Notes: generated from the sequence alone by a model not told the origin. DNA of 64,000 bases from Thermohalobaculum sp963822985 (GCA_963822985.1 CAWGJU010000013.1:372001-436000), one strand, 5' to 3'; positions 51,411 to 61,846 are shown, counted from the stretch's first letter. Numbers and translations: made by a program.

Positions 51411-53309
51411 TCAGTGCCCTGTCGCCGGGTTCTCGTGGCGCGCCGCCTCGGGCGCCTCGCGCCGGCGGGCGAGGACCTGCAGCACCACCACCACCCCGCC
51501 GATGCCGATGCCGGCGAGGTCCGTCACCAGCCCGGGCTTGATCAGCGAGAAGGCGGCCGCGATCAGCAGCAGGCGCTGCAGCAGCGAGGCATGAGTCACC
51601 AGGTAGCCGTGCAGGCCGCCCGCCAGGAAGATCACGCCGATCGTCGCCGTGGTCGTCGTCGTCAGCACCCAGGACCACTCGCCGATCATCAACAGCGACG
51701 GGCCGAAGACGAACATGAAGGGAATGATGTAGCCCGTCGCGCCCAGCTTCACGGCGGCGACCGAGCTCTCCCAGATCCCCGCGCCGGAAAGCCCGTTCGC
51801 GGCATAGACGGCGATCGCCACCGGCGGCGTGATGGCGGACAGGATCGCGAAGTAGAACACGAACATGTGCGCGCTCTCCATCGGCACGCCCAGCTTGACC
51901 ACCGCCGGGACGAGCAGCGCGACCTGGATGATGTAGGCGGGCGTCGTCGGCATGCCCATGCCCAGCACGATGCCCGCCATCATGGTCAGGATCAGCGCTG
52001 GCAGCAGCGCGTCGTTGGAGATGCCGATGACGAAGCTCGAGAAGGTCAGTCCGGCGCCGGTCAGCGTGATCACGCCGATGACGATCCCCGCCGCGGCGCA
52101 GGCGAGCGCCACCATCACGGCGCCGATCGCCCCGGCCTCGAGGCTGTCGACGATCATGCGCAACGAGACCTCGCCGCGCGTCGTCTTGCGCAGCAGCGCC
52201 GTGGGCACGACCGAGCCGATGCCGCAGAGCGCGGCGAAGGGCGCGCTGTAGCCCCAGAGCAGCACGGCCACGATGATGACCAGCGGCAGAAACAGATGGC
52301 CGCGGTCGCGCAGCACCACGCCCAGGCGCGGCAGTTCCGAACTCGGCAGGCCCTTCATGCCGGTGCGCTTGGCCTCGAAGTGCACCGCGGCGAAGACCGC
52401 GACATAATAGAGCAGCGCCGGGATCAGGGCGTAGCCTGCCACCGTCAGGTAGCTGACCCCCATGAACTCGGCCATCACGAAGGCTGCGGCGCCCATGATC
52501 GGCGGCATGATCTGCCCGCCGGTGGACGCCACCGCCTCGACCGCGCCGGCAAAGGCCGGGCGATAGCCCAGCCGCTTCATCAGCGGGATGGTGAAAGTGC
52601 CCGTCGTCATCACATTGGCCACCGCCGAGCCCGAGACCGAGCCGAAGAGACCGCTGGTGATGCAGGCGACCTTGGCCGGGCCGCCGACCGCGTGGCCGGT
52701 CAGCGAGATGGCGAAGTCCATGAACAGCTTGCCGGCGCCCGAGCGCTCGACAAAGGCGCCGAACAGGATGAAGAGCACGACATAGGTCGCCGAGACCGCG
52801 ACCGGGATGCCGAATATGCCCTCGGTCGTCAGGTACATCTGCTCGAGCAGCATCATCCGCGAAGTATCGGTGAGGAACAGCGCGTAGATCAGGAAAAGCA
52901 CCACCGTGACCGGCAGGACGAGGCCCAGCGCGCGGCGCGCCGCCTCGATGACCAGCAGGATCAGCGTGATGCCCAGCACGATGTCGATCGTGCGCAGATC
53001 GTCGACATAGATGAAGCGATTGTAGATGTAGTCCGTCTGCAGCACCGGATAGGCGCAGGTCACCAGGCTCAGCGCGATCAGCACCCAGTCCCAGGGCCGC
53101 GGCCCCCGGTCCTTGTCGCGCCCCAGCATGGGCAGCGTCAGGAAGCACAGCACCAGCGCGAAGCCGACATGCGTCGAGCGCAGCGTGAAGGCGTCCGGCG
53201 TGCCGAAAAAGCCGATCCAGAGGTGATAGATGCTCATCGAGAGCGCAACGGCCAGCGTCACGTAGCGGATGAAGGTCAGGTACCGCGAAGACGACTGCAT
53301 CGGGTGCAT
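51411..53309 (-). CDS. TRAP transporter permease, fused small and large subunits (TAXI type)
   Basis: 632 aa with about 16-18 helices: an N-terminal DctQ-like four-helix part (YLTFIRYVTLAVALSMSIYHLW through residue 150) fused to the DctM part (SGLFGSVSGSAVANVMTTGTFTIPLMKRLGY, PAFAGAVEAVASTGGQIMPPIMGAAAFVMAEF, GMGMPTTPAYI). This architecture is characteristic of TAXI-type TRAP systems for C4-dicarboxylates, glutamate or other organic anions, driven by an ion gradient. Its binding protein is encoded 216 bp upstream on the same strand. ATG 53309; ATG 53300 is an alternative. Confidence 0.92.
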   Translation of the reverse strand: MHPMQSSSRYLTFIRYVTLAVALSMSIYHLWIGFFGTPDAFTLRSTHVGFALVLCFLTLPMLGRDKDRGPRPWDWVLIALSLVTCAYPVLQTDYIYNRFIYVDDLRTIDIVLGITLILLVIEAARRALGLVLPVTVVLFLIYALFLTDTSRMMLLEQMYLTTEGIFGIPVAVSATYVVLFILFGAFVERSGAGKLFMDFAISLTGHAVGGPAKVACITSGLFGSVSGSAVANVMTTGTFTIPLMKRLGYRPAFAGAVEAVASTGGQIMPPIMGAAAFVMAEFMGVSYLTVAGYALIPALLYYVAVFAAVHFEAKRTGMKGLPSSELPRLGVVLRDRGHLFLPLVIIVAVLLWGYSAPFAALCGIGSVVPTALLRKTTRGEVSLRMIVDSLEAGAIGAVMVALACAAAGIVIGVITLTGAGLTFSSFVIGISNDALLPALILTMMAGIVLGMGMPTTPAYIIQVALLVPAVVKLGVPMESAHMFVFYFAILSAITPPVAIAVYAANGLSGAGIWESSVAAVKLGATGYIIPFMFVFGPSLLMIGEWSWVLTTTTTATIGVIFLAGGLHGYLVTHASLLQRLLLIAAAFSLIKPGLVTDLAGIGIGGVVVVLQVLARRREAPEAARHENPATGH

Positions 53310-53525
53310 CCGGGCGAGGCCCTCTCAGCTATGGCGTCGAACTGCCCCGGCGCGGCAGCGACCGAAAGGAACAAAGGGAACAGCCGGAGCGCCGACGCCA
53401 TGGCGCCGGCCGCGGGGCGGGCACAGGTCCCGGGCACAGGTCCCGGGCACGGGCCGAGCAGACGGGCGGAAGGCCCGCCCGACACTCGGGCGGGCGGGGC
53501 CCCGGCCCCGGCTCGGAAGCCCGGC

Positions 53526-54467
53526 TCAGGAGCCCTGCGCCTCGTAGAAGGCCTTGGCGCCCTCGTGCATCGGCACGCCGACGTCCTGGCCCATCTCCTT
53601 CGGCGTCACGCCCTTCATGGCGCTGGCGATCGCCTGCAGGTCGCCCATGTTGGCCGTGATGTTCTCCAGCATGCCCTTGACGGTCTCGGCCGGCAGATCG
53701 CAGCGGGCGATGATGTGCGTGGCATAGCCGACCGCCTGCACGTCCTCGGACTGGTCGGGATACGAGTTCGCTGGGATCGTCAGCGACTGGAAGCCCGGGT
53801 TGGCCTCCTTCATCTTGGCCATGAAGTCGTCGTCCAGGCTGACCAGGTTGATGTCGGCGGCGCTGTCGAGGTCCATGATTGCCGAGGCGGGCACCGTGGT
53901 GCCGAGCGTCATCACCTGAGCATTGTTGTCCTTCATCAGCGCAACGCCGTCGGAATAGCTGACGTAATGCACCTGGCTCATGTCGTCATAGCTGAGACCC
54001 GCGGTCTCGAGCAGCGTGCGGGTGATGTCCTCGGCGGTGTTGCCCTTGGGCTGGGCGGCCAGCGCCTTGCCCTTGAAGTCTGCGACCGAGTTGATCCCCG
54101 CGCTCTTCAGCGCGACGATCTGGAAATACTGCGGGTAGAGCGTCGCCACGTTGCAGACGTTGGTCGCCTCGCTGTCGAAGGCGCCCCGGCCCTTGATGGC
54201 GTCGACGGTCGAGACCGAGTTGGCGAAGGCGATGTCGGCCTTGCCCTCGTTCACCGCCTTGACGTTGGCGATGCCGCCGCCCGGCAGCACCTGGATGCTG
54301 GTGTCCGGCATGTTGGTCTGGACGATGTTCTGGATGGCGCCGCCCAGCGGATACCACGAGCCGCCCTGCGGGCCCGTCATCAACCGCAGCGTCTCGGCCG
54401 AGGCGGCGCCGCCGATCGCCAGCGCGCCGACCGCCACGCCGGCCAGCATGAGTTTCCTGATCTTCAT
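53526..54467 (-). CDS. TAXI family TRAP solute-binding protein
   Basis: 313 aa. Signal peptide MKIRKLMLAGVAVGALAIGGAASA; TAXI-specific segments LMTGPQGGSWYPLGGAIQNIV, GGIANVKAVNEGKADIAFANS, AQPKGNTAEDITRTLLE. Periplasmic receptor for the fused permease encoded next. Excellent GGAGGAAG ribosome site before ATG 54467. Ligand not predictable; related proteins bind glutamate or other carboxylates. Confidence 0.94.
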   Translation of the reverse strand: MKIRKLMLAGVAVGALAIGGAASAETLRLMTGPQGGSWYPLGGAIQNIVQTNMPDTSIQVLPGGGIANVKAVNEGKADIAFANSVSTVDAIKGRGAFDSEATNVCNVATLYPQYFQIVALKSAGINSVADFKGKALAAQPKGNTAEDITRTLLETAGLSYDDMSQVHYVSYSDGVALMKDNNAQVMTLGTTVPASAIMDLDSAADINLVSLDDDFMAKMKEANPGFQSLTIPANSYPDQSEDVQAVGYATHIIARCDLPAETVKGMLENITANMGDLQAIASAMKGVTPKEMGQDVGVPMHEGAKAFYEAQGS

Positions 54468-54604
54468 GGTCTTCCTCCCAGACTCGTTTCTGAACTCTGC
54501 GATCGCTTCTTGCACGGTCCCGCCGTGAAAGGCCAGCCATCCGGCCCCGGAAACGGGAGCCGCCCGGCCACGCCGCCAGGTGGTCTCCCCATTCGATCGG
54601 GCGG

Positions 54605-55111
54605 TCACCCGATGGCCTCGGCCAGCATCTCGGCCGCCGTCCTCAGGCACGCCTGCCGCACGCCGCCGCGGCCGCGCGGGCCATAGCGGCAGTCGCGGTG
54701 CGCCGTCGGCCGGCCGCGGCGCGCGCAGGCGAAGTGCACCCGCCCCTCCTCGCCCTTGCCGCCCGTGGGCCCGGCAAAGCCCGTGACGGCCAAAGCGATG
54801 TCGGCGGCCGAGCGCGCCAGCGCGCCCTCGGCTATGGCGCGCGCCACCGGCTCGGAAACGGCGCCATGCCGGCGCAACAGCTCGGCGTCGACGCCCAGCA
54901 TGTCGCGCTTGGCCTCGTCGGTGTAGACGACGAAGCCGCGCTCGAAGGCGTGCGAGCACCCGTCGACATCGGTCAGAAGCGAGGCGAGCAGCCCGCCGGT
55001 GCAGCTCTCGGCCGTGGCAAGCCGCAGCCCGGCATCGCATGCCCTGCGCAGCAGTCGCTGGATCGCCTCGTCGACGTCCCCGGGAAGATCGGCAGTCAGC
55101 GTCTCGGCCAT
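54605..55111 (-). CDS. CinA-family nicotinamide-nucleotide amidohydrolase-like protein
   Basis: 168 aa, stand-alone CinA C-terminal domain. LATAESCTGGLLASLLTDVDGCSHAFERGFVVYTDEAKRDMLGV and the TGFAGPTGGKGEEGRVHFA loop are the family hallmarks, including the catalytic Ser-Cys region. The reaction is deamidation of NMN to NaMN in pyridine nucleotide salvage, known for PncC relatives. ATG 55111. Divergent from mfd with 131 bp between the starts. Confidence 0.92.
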   Translation of the reverse strand: MAETLTADLPGDVDEAIQRLLRRACDAGLRLATAESCTGGLLASLLTDVDGCSHAFERGFVVYTDEAKRDMLGVDAELLRRHGAVSEPVARAIAEGALARSAADIALAVTGFAGPTGGKGEEGRVHFACARRGRPTAHRDCRYGPRGRGGVRQACLRTAAEMLAEAIG

Positions 55112-55242
55112 GTTCCACCCTCGCCGCGGAGCCGGATGCGGGGTCGGTCCCGCCTGCATTTGGCGTACGAACCAAACTGCGTACCGGAGCGTTCCTGCCC
55201 GGCACCGCGCCGCCCGGCGCAGCCCAGCATGGAGAGCCACAG

Positions 55243-58200
55243 ATGGATTCGGGTGGGTCGTTCGAGACCGACCGCGAGGACGTGCGCGCCGAGACGCCGC
55301 CCGGCCTCGTCGCCGCGCGGCTGATCGGCCTCGCCGCCGGGGCGCAGGACGGGGCGAAAGGCGGCGTGCTCTTCATCGCGCGCGGCGAGGAGGGCGTCGA
55401 GGCCCTCGCCAGGGCCCTCGCGGCCCTGGCGCCTGGCCTGCCGGTGCACCGATTCCCCGCCTGGGATTGCCCCGCTTACGACCGCGCGCCGCCCTCGCGC
55501 GAGGTGATGGGCGCCCGGATGCGGGCCCTCGCGGCGCTCTGGCGCGGCGAGGGCGGGCCACGGGTCGTGCTCGCCACCGTCGGCGCTGCGCTGCAGCGAA
55601 CGGCGCCGCGCGACGCCGTGATGGCCGCCGAGCTGACGCTGGGGACGGGCGCGGTCCTCGACCTGGACGCGCTCCGCCGCTTTCTGCTGCGGACCGGCTA
55701 CAGGTTCGACGAGCGCGTCGACGAGCCGGGCGAAGTGGCGATCCGGGGCCAGGTGATCGATATCTATCCGGCGGGCGAGGCGCTGCCCTGCCGCATCGTG
55801 CGTGACGACGAGGACCGCATCACCACGATCAACCGCTTCGACCCGCTGTCGCAGCGCACGAACGGCACGGTCGCGCGCGTGGCCGTCGGCCCGGCCTCGG
55901 AGCTGGTCTCGCCCGAGGACGCCGTCGTCGAGGACGCTGAAGGCGATCTGACGATTGACCGGCCGCCCGGCATCGAGCACCGGCTGGCGCGCCACTATCC
56001 GCGGCTCGCTTCGCTCTTCGAGGCGATGCCGGACGCCCTGGTCGTCGCCGAGCCCGACATCGAGGAATGCCGCGAACTCTTCGCCGAGCAGCTCGCCGAC
56101 GCCTACGAGCTGCGCGCCGCCCTGCCGCCCGCCGCCGACGGCGAGCGCGCCGCGCCCCGGCCCCCGGTCATGAGCCCCGACGCGCTCTACCTGACCGAGG
56201 CCGAGTGGAGGTCCGCCTTTGCGGCCCGCCGGGTGGTCGAACTCGGGCGCCAGGACGAGGCCCAGGACGACGGGCAGGGCGGCGCCGTGCCCCAGTTCGC
56301 GATCGGGGCGCAGCGGCTGGCACGGTTCGCCGACTACGTCGAAGAGCTGCTCGGCCGCGGAACCCGCGTCGTCCTCGCGGCGAACCGCCGGAACCTTTCC
56401 GCAATGGCGCGCCCGCTGAAGCGCCGGCTCGACCGCACGCCCGAGCCGGTTAGTGACTGGCCGGCGGCCGTCGAGGCCCCGGAGGGGGCGCTCCTCTCGC
56501 TGGAGGCCGATCTCGACCGCGGCTTCGTGACGCCCGATGGCGGGACGGCCGTGATCGCAGCGCCGGACGTCCTCGGCAGTCGGGCGTCGCAGGCGGGCGC
56601 CGCCGGCGCCGCCGACCGGGCGCTGTTCGAGCTCGACTTCCGGCGCGGCGACGTCGTCGTGCATCTCGACCACGGCCTGGGGCTGCTCGAGGGGCTGGAG
56701 CGCATCACCACCGAGGGCGCCGAGAGCGAGTACGCCCGCCTGCGCTATGCCCGCGACGAGACGCTGCTGGTGCCCGTGGCCGAGATCGGCCGGCTCTGGC
56801 GCTATGGGTCGGAAGCGGACGCCGTCACGCTCGATCGGCTCGACTCCCCCGCCTGGCAGCGCCGCCGCGCCGATCTCGCGCGGGCCCTGGACGAGACCGC
56901 CCGCCGCCTGGTCGAGATGTCAAAGGCGCGCGCCCGCGCCAAGGCGCCCCGGCTCGCGCCCCCGGCGCGCAAGCTCGACCGCTTCGCCGCCCGCTTCCCC
57001 TTCGCGCTGACCCGCGACCAGGCGGCGGCGGTCGCGGCGACGCTGGCCGACCTGGCGAGCGAGACGCCGATGGATCGTCTCGTCGCCGGCGATGTCGGCT
57101 TCGGCAAGACCGAGGTGGCGCTGCGCGCGGCCGCGGCGGCGGCGCTCGCGGGCTGGCAAGTCGCGCTGATGGCGCCCACCACGGTGCTGGCCCGCCAGCA
57201 CTACGACACGTTCCGGCGCCGCTTTGCGGGAAGCGGCGTCGAGGTCGGCCACCTGTCGCGCGCCACGGGCGCGGCCGAGACCAGGGCCGTGCGGGAGCGG
57301 CTGCAGAAGGGCGAGATCGGCATCGTCATCGGCACGCACGCGCTCCTCTCGGACGAGACCCGCTTCTCGAAGCTGGGCCTCATCGTCATCGACGAGGAAC
57401 AGCAGTTCGGCGCGGCGCAGAAGGCGCGCATCCGCGGCCAGGGCGACATCCACGTCCTGACCATGACGGCGACGCCCATCCCGCGCACGCTGCAATCGGC
57501 GCTCGCCGGCCTGCAGGAGGTCAGCATCATCGCCACCCCGCCCGTGCGCCGCCAGCCGATCCGGACGGTGGTCGGACCCTTCGACCGCACGGCCATGCGC
57601 GAGGCCCTGCGGCGCGAGCACATGCGCGGCGGCCAGAGCTTTGTCGTCTGCCCGCAGATCGCCGATCTCGAGCCGATGCGCGAGCGGCTGCAGTCGATGG
57701 TGCCCGAGCTCTCGGTCAGGGCCGTGCACGGCCGGATGCCGGCCGCCGAGGTCGACGCGGCGATGATCGCCTTTGCGTCAGGCGCAGGGCGACGTGCTGC
57801 TGGCGACCAACATCATCGGCGCCGGGCTCGACATGCCGCGGGCCAACACGATCGTCGTCTGGCGCGCCGACCGCTTCGGCCTGTCCGAGCTGCACCAGCT
57901 GCGCGGCCGGGTCGGGCGCGGCCGCCTGCGCGGCGCGGCCTTCCTGCTGACCGACCCCGACGAGGAGCTGGCCGCCACGACGCTCGAGCGCCTGGAGACG
58001 CTGTCCGCCCTCGACCGCCTCGGCGCGGGCTTTGCGGTGGCGGCGCGCGACCTCGACCTGCGCGGCGCGGGCGACCTGCTGGGCGAGGAGCAGGCCGGCC
58101 ATGTCAAGCTGATCGGCGTCACGCTCTACCAGCACATGTTGGGCCAGGCGCTGGCGCGCCTGCGCGGCGAGGAGGTGCCCGACCTGCAACCCGAAATCCG

Positions 58201-58669
58201 CATCGGCCTCGACGAGCGCATCCCCGAGGACTATGTTCCCGAGCCCGAGATGCGCCTCGGCGTCTACACCCGCATCGCGCGGCCCGGCCGCGACGAGACG
58301 CTGGCCGAGTTGGCCGAGGAGATCGAAGACCGGTTCGGCGCGGCGCCGGCGCCGGTCACGGCGCTGCTCGAGCGCGCGCGGCTCGAGCGGCTCTGCCGTC
58401 AGGCCTGGGTCGCCCGCCTCGATGGCGGCCCGCAGGGGCTGGCGCTCAGCTTCGTCGAGGGCCGGGGCGACAGCCCTGCGGTCAGACGCGCCATCAAGGC
58501 ATCGAAGGGCGCGCTCGACTGGCGCGATGGCCGCCTGGTGCTGTCACGCGAGCTCAAGACGGTCCGCAGGCGCACACGCGAGGCCTGGCGCCCTCCTCAA
58601 TCGTCTGGCCAAGACGAACGCAAAGGCGCCAAGCCAGCGCGCAAACGAAAGCCTGCCCGGTCCTCATAG
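55243..58669 (+). CDS. mfd: Transcription-repair coupling factor Mfd (one frameshift)
   Basis: About 1142 aa. N-terminal UvrB-like region (VHRFPAWDCPAYDRAPPSREVMGARM), RNA-polymerase-interacting domain GDVVVHLDHGLGLLEGLERI near residue 467, helicase Walker A GDVGFGKTEVALRAA near 616, DEEQ Walker B, SATPIPRT-like TATPIPRTLQ, and after a shift near 57780 the second RecA domain (NIIGAGLDMPRANTI, LRGRVGRGRLRG) and the TRCF domain (IGLDERIPEDYVPEPEMRLGVYTRIA). It removes stalled RNA polymerase and recruits UvrA. The linker between the RID and helicase is short (about 45 residues, KARARAKAPRLAPPARKL). ATG 55243. Confidence 0.93.
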
Positions 58670-58704
58670 CGGCGCGTGGCTTTCCAGCGGCGCGCCTAGC
58701 TAGT

Positions 58705-59332
58705 CTAGGTCATGGACTCATATGTTGCCAGCCAGATGCGCGTCGCCGCCAGCTCAATTGCGGCGAGGAAGTTTTCGGGGCGTCGGTCGTATCGGAGCGT
58801 ATCGGGTCGCGAGGCCCCTAAAGTGCTTCAGGCGGTTGAAGAACCGTTCGATGCAATTGCGCTGGCGGTAGACCCAGCCGCTGAAGGCGAAGCTTTCCTT
58901 GCGGATCACGCGCGCGGGATGTTGGCTCAGGCGCCGCGCTCGGTCGCGAGGCCGCGGATCGCATCGGTGTCGTAGGCGCGATCGGCGATCAGCGTCGTGC
59001 CCGGGGCGAGCACCTCCAGCAACTCCGGCGCGGCGGGGGCGTCGCCAGCTTGCCCGGCGGTCAACGTGATCCGCACCGGGCGGCCTTCGGCGCAGACGAG
59101 CGCATGGATCTTCATCGTCAGCCCGCCTCGGGAGCGTCCCATGCAACCATCCTCGCCATCTTTGTGGGGGCGGCGCCATGCTGGTGGACGCGCACGCACG
59201 ACGAGTCGATCATGACGATCTCGCCGTCGTAAGCCTCCGACACAGCCTCCAGAAGCCTGTCCCAGACGCCCGCCTCCCGCCACCGGACGAAGCGGTTGTA
59301 GAGCGTCGTGCGCCGGCCATGGCGGCCGGCCG
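58705..59332 (-). pseudogene. IS5-family transposase fragment
   Basis: N-terminally truncated and split by shifts near 59155 and 58920. Remaining: LYNRFVRWREAGVWDRLLEAV, VMIDSSCVRVHQHGA (catalytic Asp), LIADRAYDTDAIR (second Asp), and RQRNCIERFFNRLKHFR with the final Glu, ending ATRIWLATYESMT. The first 50 or so residues are lost where it abuts an integrase tail at 59333. No terminal inverted repeats were recognised, so it is dead. Confidence 0.88.
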
Positions 59333-59458
59333 TCAGCCGGGCGGCACCACCTCCAGCGTCAGCCGCTCGAGCGGGCTCGCGGTCCGGCCGATGGTGGCCT
59401 GCGAGACCTGCGTGTACCGCGCCGTCGTCGACCGGTGGATCGCTGCGTTGCCGGTGAG
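59333..59458 (-). pseudogene. C-terminal tail of a tyrosine-type integrase
   Basis: Minus strand reads IHRSTTARYTQVSQATIGRTASPLERLTLEVVPPG then stop. T-T-A-R-Y-T-Q-V contains the active-site Tyr of phage/IS91-associated integrases. Only about 40 residues survive, wedged between the IS5 and IS630 fragments. Confidence 0.75.
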
Positions 59459-59845
59459 AGGTTGGGTGCACCGTTACAATGCCGAAGGGCTGGCGGGCCT
59501 GACGAACCGTTCATCGCCCGGCCGCCGACCGCGCCTCACCCCCGAGCAGAAGGCGGAGCTCGCGGCGTGGGTGGAAGCCGGTCCCGATCCCGAGCGCGAC
59601 GGGGTGGTGCGCTGGCGGCGGGTCGACCTGAAGCGGCGCATCGAGGCGGCGTTCGGCGTGGTGATGCACGAGCGCAGCGTGGGCAAGCAGCTCCGGGCGC
59701 TCGGCCTGCGCCGCCTGGTGCCGCGGCCGAAGCACCCGGAGGCGGATTTCGACGCCCAGGAGGCGTTCAAAAAAACTTCCCGCAAGCCGTAGTCGCCGCG
59801 CTCCCTGAGCACGCCAAGGACAAGCCGCTCGAGATCTGGTTCCAG
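59459..59845 (+). pseudogene. IS630-family transposase, left part (interrupted by IS110)
   Basis: Starts within the family text at WVHRYNAEGLAGLTNRSSPGR (helix-turn-helix end), so about 60-70 N-terminal residues are missing; continues LTPEQKAELAAWVEAGPDPERDGVVRWRRVDL and, after a shift near 59765, PEHAKDKPLEIWFQ. The next residues, DEARVGQQGT, are found 1.5 kb away at 61348, so the gene was split by the IS110 insertion. Confidence 0.88.
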
Positions 59846-59902
59846 ATGCTATGAGGCGGGGACTTGCGGATGATGGCGGCCCCTCAACCGATGGAGCCGC
59901 AG

Positions 59903-61036
59903 ATGTCGACGATCCTTCCCGCCACCGAGACCACCGTCTACCTCGCACTTGAACTGAGCTGTTCGAGTTGGCTTGCCGCCGTCCGGCTGCCGGGTCGCGA
60001 CAAAATCGTGCTGCACAAGATGGAGGCCGGCGACACCGCGGCGCTGCTCGCCTTCATCGCGACCCAGCGCGCTCGGGCGCGGGCGCTGACAGGCGTCGCG
60101 GTCGAAGTCGTCTCCTGCTATGAGGCGGGCCGCGACGGCTTCTGGCTGCACCGGCTCCTGCTCGCCAACGACGTGATCAACCATGTCGTCGAGCCGACCA
60201 GCATCCTGGTCAACCGAAGGGCGCGGCGGGCCAAGACCGATCGGCTCGACGCGCAGGGCCTGCTTCGGGTTCTGGCGGCGCGTCATCAGGGCGATCACCA
60301 GATCTGCAGCGTCCTTCGCGTGCCAACGCCCGCGGAGGAGGATGCCAAGCGCCCGCACCGCGAGCGCGAACACCTCGTGCGCGAGCGGGTCCGGATCGAG
60401 AACCGCATCGAGGCGCTCCTGGTCACGCAAGGCATCCGCAAGCGGCCGTCCCTGCGAACCTGGGACAGCGATCTCGCCGTGTTGCGCACGGCCGATGGAC
60501 GCGCGCTACCGCCGTGTCTGCGTGCGGAGATCGGCCGCCTCAAGCGCCGGCTCGTCCACACCAGAGACCTGATCCGGGAGATCGAGGCGGAACGCGCGTC
60601 CGCCTTTGAGGACGCGCCGCAAGACGAGACCGGTCGCAAGATCGTGGCGCTCTCCGGCATTCGGGGCGTCGGCGACAACTTTGCCGCCGTGCTGACCCGC
60701 GAAGTGTTCTATCGCCGCTTCCACAACCGCCGGCAGCTCGCGAGCTATGTCGGCATCGCCCCGATGCCGCACCAGAGCGGGACGATGGATCGGGACCGAG
60801 GGATCGGGCGCGCCGGGAATCCTCGGGCGAGGACGGCTCTCATCCAGCTCGCCTGGCTGTGGCTGCGCTATCAGCCGGAAAGTGCGCTCGCCCGGTGGTT
60901 CCGCGAACGTGTCGGCGCGCTGGCCGGTCGCACCCGGCGGATCGCGATCGTCGCCATGGCGCGGAAGCTCCTGGTTGCGCTCTGGCGCTACGTCGAAGCG
61001 GGAGTCGTGCCGGAAGGCGTCGCTTTCAAGGCGTAG
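59903..61036 (+). CDS. IS110-family transposase (RuvC-like DEDD N-terminus, transposase_20 C-terminus)
   Basis: 377 aa, intact. N-terminal DEDD domain with VYLALELSCSSWLAAV (the usual first Asp is Glu here, as in one IS110 subgroup), SCYEAGRDGFWLHRLL, and RRAKTDRLDAQGLLRVL. C-terminal domain with LSGIRGVGDNFAAVLTREVF, LASYVGIAPMPHQSG and GRAGNPRARTALIQLAWLWLRYQ with its catalytic Ser region. It excises and inserts the element, guided in studied members by a bridge RNA. GGAG lies six bases before ATG 59903; ATG 59891 is possible. Confidence 0.92.
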   Translation: MSTILPATETTVYLALELSCSSWLAAVRLPGRDKIVLHKMEAGDTAALLAFIATQRARARALTGVAVEVVSCYEAGRDGFWLHRLLLANDVINHVVEPTSILVNRRARRAKTDRLDAQGLLRVLAARHQGDHQICSVLRVPTPAEEDAKRPHREREHLVRERVRIENRIEALLVTQGIRKRPSLRTWDSDLAVLRTADGRALPPCLRAEIGRLKRRLVHTRDLIREIEAERASAFEDAPQDETGRKIVALSGIRGVGDNFAAVLTREVFYRRFHNRRQLASYVGIAPMPHQSGTMDRDRGIGRAGNPRARTALIQLAWLWLRYQPESALARWFRERVGALAGRTRRIAIVAMARKLLVALWRYVEAGVVPEGVAFKA

Positions 61037-61347
61037 AAAAGAGATCGACGTCGGCGGGACGCCGACCGGCGGCGATGAGGGGAGCGCGACCGTCTTCGTC
61101 ATTGGCGGCGCTCGAGCCGCCGCGTTTCAGGTGGGTCGCGTCTCGCCGGAGCCAGGCCTCGTGCATGAGGCATCATGGTGCGGGACCGCATCGTCGTCCC
61201 GACCGCATGTAAGGTGACGCAGCCGCGGCTGCGGGGAACGATCGCTCCGGGCCTTCAAACAAGATTGCTATGAATGAGACCAGATCGACGCAGTCGAGCG
61301 GGAGGATAGCATGTAAGACCCCATTGACGATCGAACCCTCATGTAAA
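61037..61347 (+). ncRNA. Candidate bridge RNA in the IS110 right end
   Basis: 311 noncoding bases between the transposase stop and the element boundary, with several stem-loops: GTCGGCG-ggac-CGCCGAC-type near 61053, GGCGGC...GCCGCC near 61103-61120, CGGGA...TCCCG near 61182-61200, and GCAGCCGCGGCTGC near 61220. IS1111-type members encode their bridge RNA on the right side; the left side here has under 60 bases. Inferred, not proven. Confidence 0.5.
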
Positions 61348-61846
61348 GACGAGGCGCGCGTCGGCCAGCAGGGCACGCTCACCCGCGTCTGGGCCCGCCG
61401 CGGCAGCCGCCGGCGCGCCGTGCGCGACAATCTTTGGAGCGGCCTGCCCGGCGCGCGGGGCGGCCGCGGGCCTCATCATGCCCTTCGCAGACACCGAGGC
61501 GATGAACGCGCATCTGGCCGAGAACGCGCATCTGGCCGAGATCGGGCGCACCGTAGCGCCCGGCGCCCACGCCAACCTCGTCCTAGACGGAGCTGGCTGG
61601 CATGGGGCGCATGGCCTGATCGTGCCCGGTAACCTCTCGCTGCTCACGCTGCCGCCCTATGCCCCGGAGCTCAACCCGATCGAGAATGTCTGGCCTACCT
61701 CCGGGAGCAACAAACTCGCCACCACCGTCTTCGACAGCTACGACGCCATTGTCACCAAGTGCTGCGAGGCATGGAACTTCTTCGCGCAAGACCCCTCAGC
61801 CATCAAATCCATCACCTCACGAAGCTGGGTAGCGGTCAGCAAATAG
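61348..61846 (+). pseudogene. IS630-family transposase, right part
   Basis: Resumes DEARVGQQGTLTRVWARRGSR, shifts frame near 61430, then reads MPFADTEAMNAHLAE, VLDGAGWHGAHGL (catalytic Asp), LLTLPPYAPELNPIENVW (final Glu), and AWNFFAQDPSAIKSITSR to its stop. Two small compensating shifts disturb the Y-L-R-x-N-K-L-A segment after ENVW, and an 18-bp tandem duplication adds six residues. Non-functional. Confidence 0.88.
61505..61540 (+). repeat. Exact 18-bp tandem duplication in the IS630 gene
   Basis: AACGCGCATCTGGCCGAG occurs twice in a row (61505-61522 and 61523-61540), doubling N-A-H-L-A-E without changing frame. Confidence 0.95.

Larger units (their letters stand above)
59846..61347 (+). 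mobile_element. IS110-family insertion sequence inside an IS630 transposase gene
   Basis: Boundaries are set by the split IS630 reading frame: W-F-Q ends at 59845 and D-E-A-R resumes at 61348, giving an element of about 1502 bp (one or two bases uncertain because G-A is shared at both junctions). One intact transposase and a 311-base noncoding right end. ATGAGG occurs near the left end and, inverted, near the right end, a possible short subterminal repeat. No target duplication is evident, as usual for the family. Confidence 0.82.

Noticed and set aside
51414..54686. A 1090-aa plus-strand open frame
   Set aside because: Antisense to the TRAP permease and binding protein; His/Arg/Asp/Gln-rich shadow.
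58705..59332. Programmed frameshift in the IS5-type transposase
   Set aside because: The gene has more than one shift plus an N-terminal deletion and no slippery heptamer was recognised, so decay is simpler.
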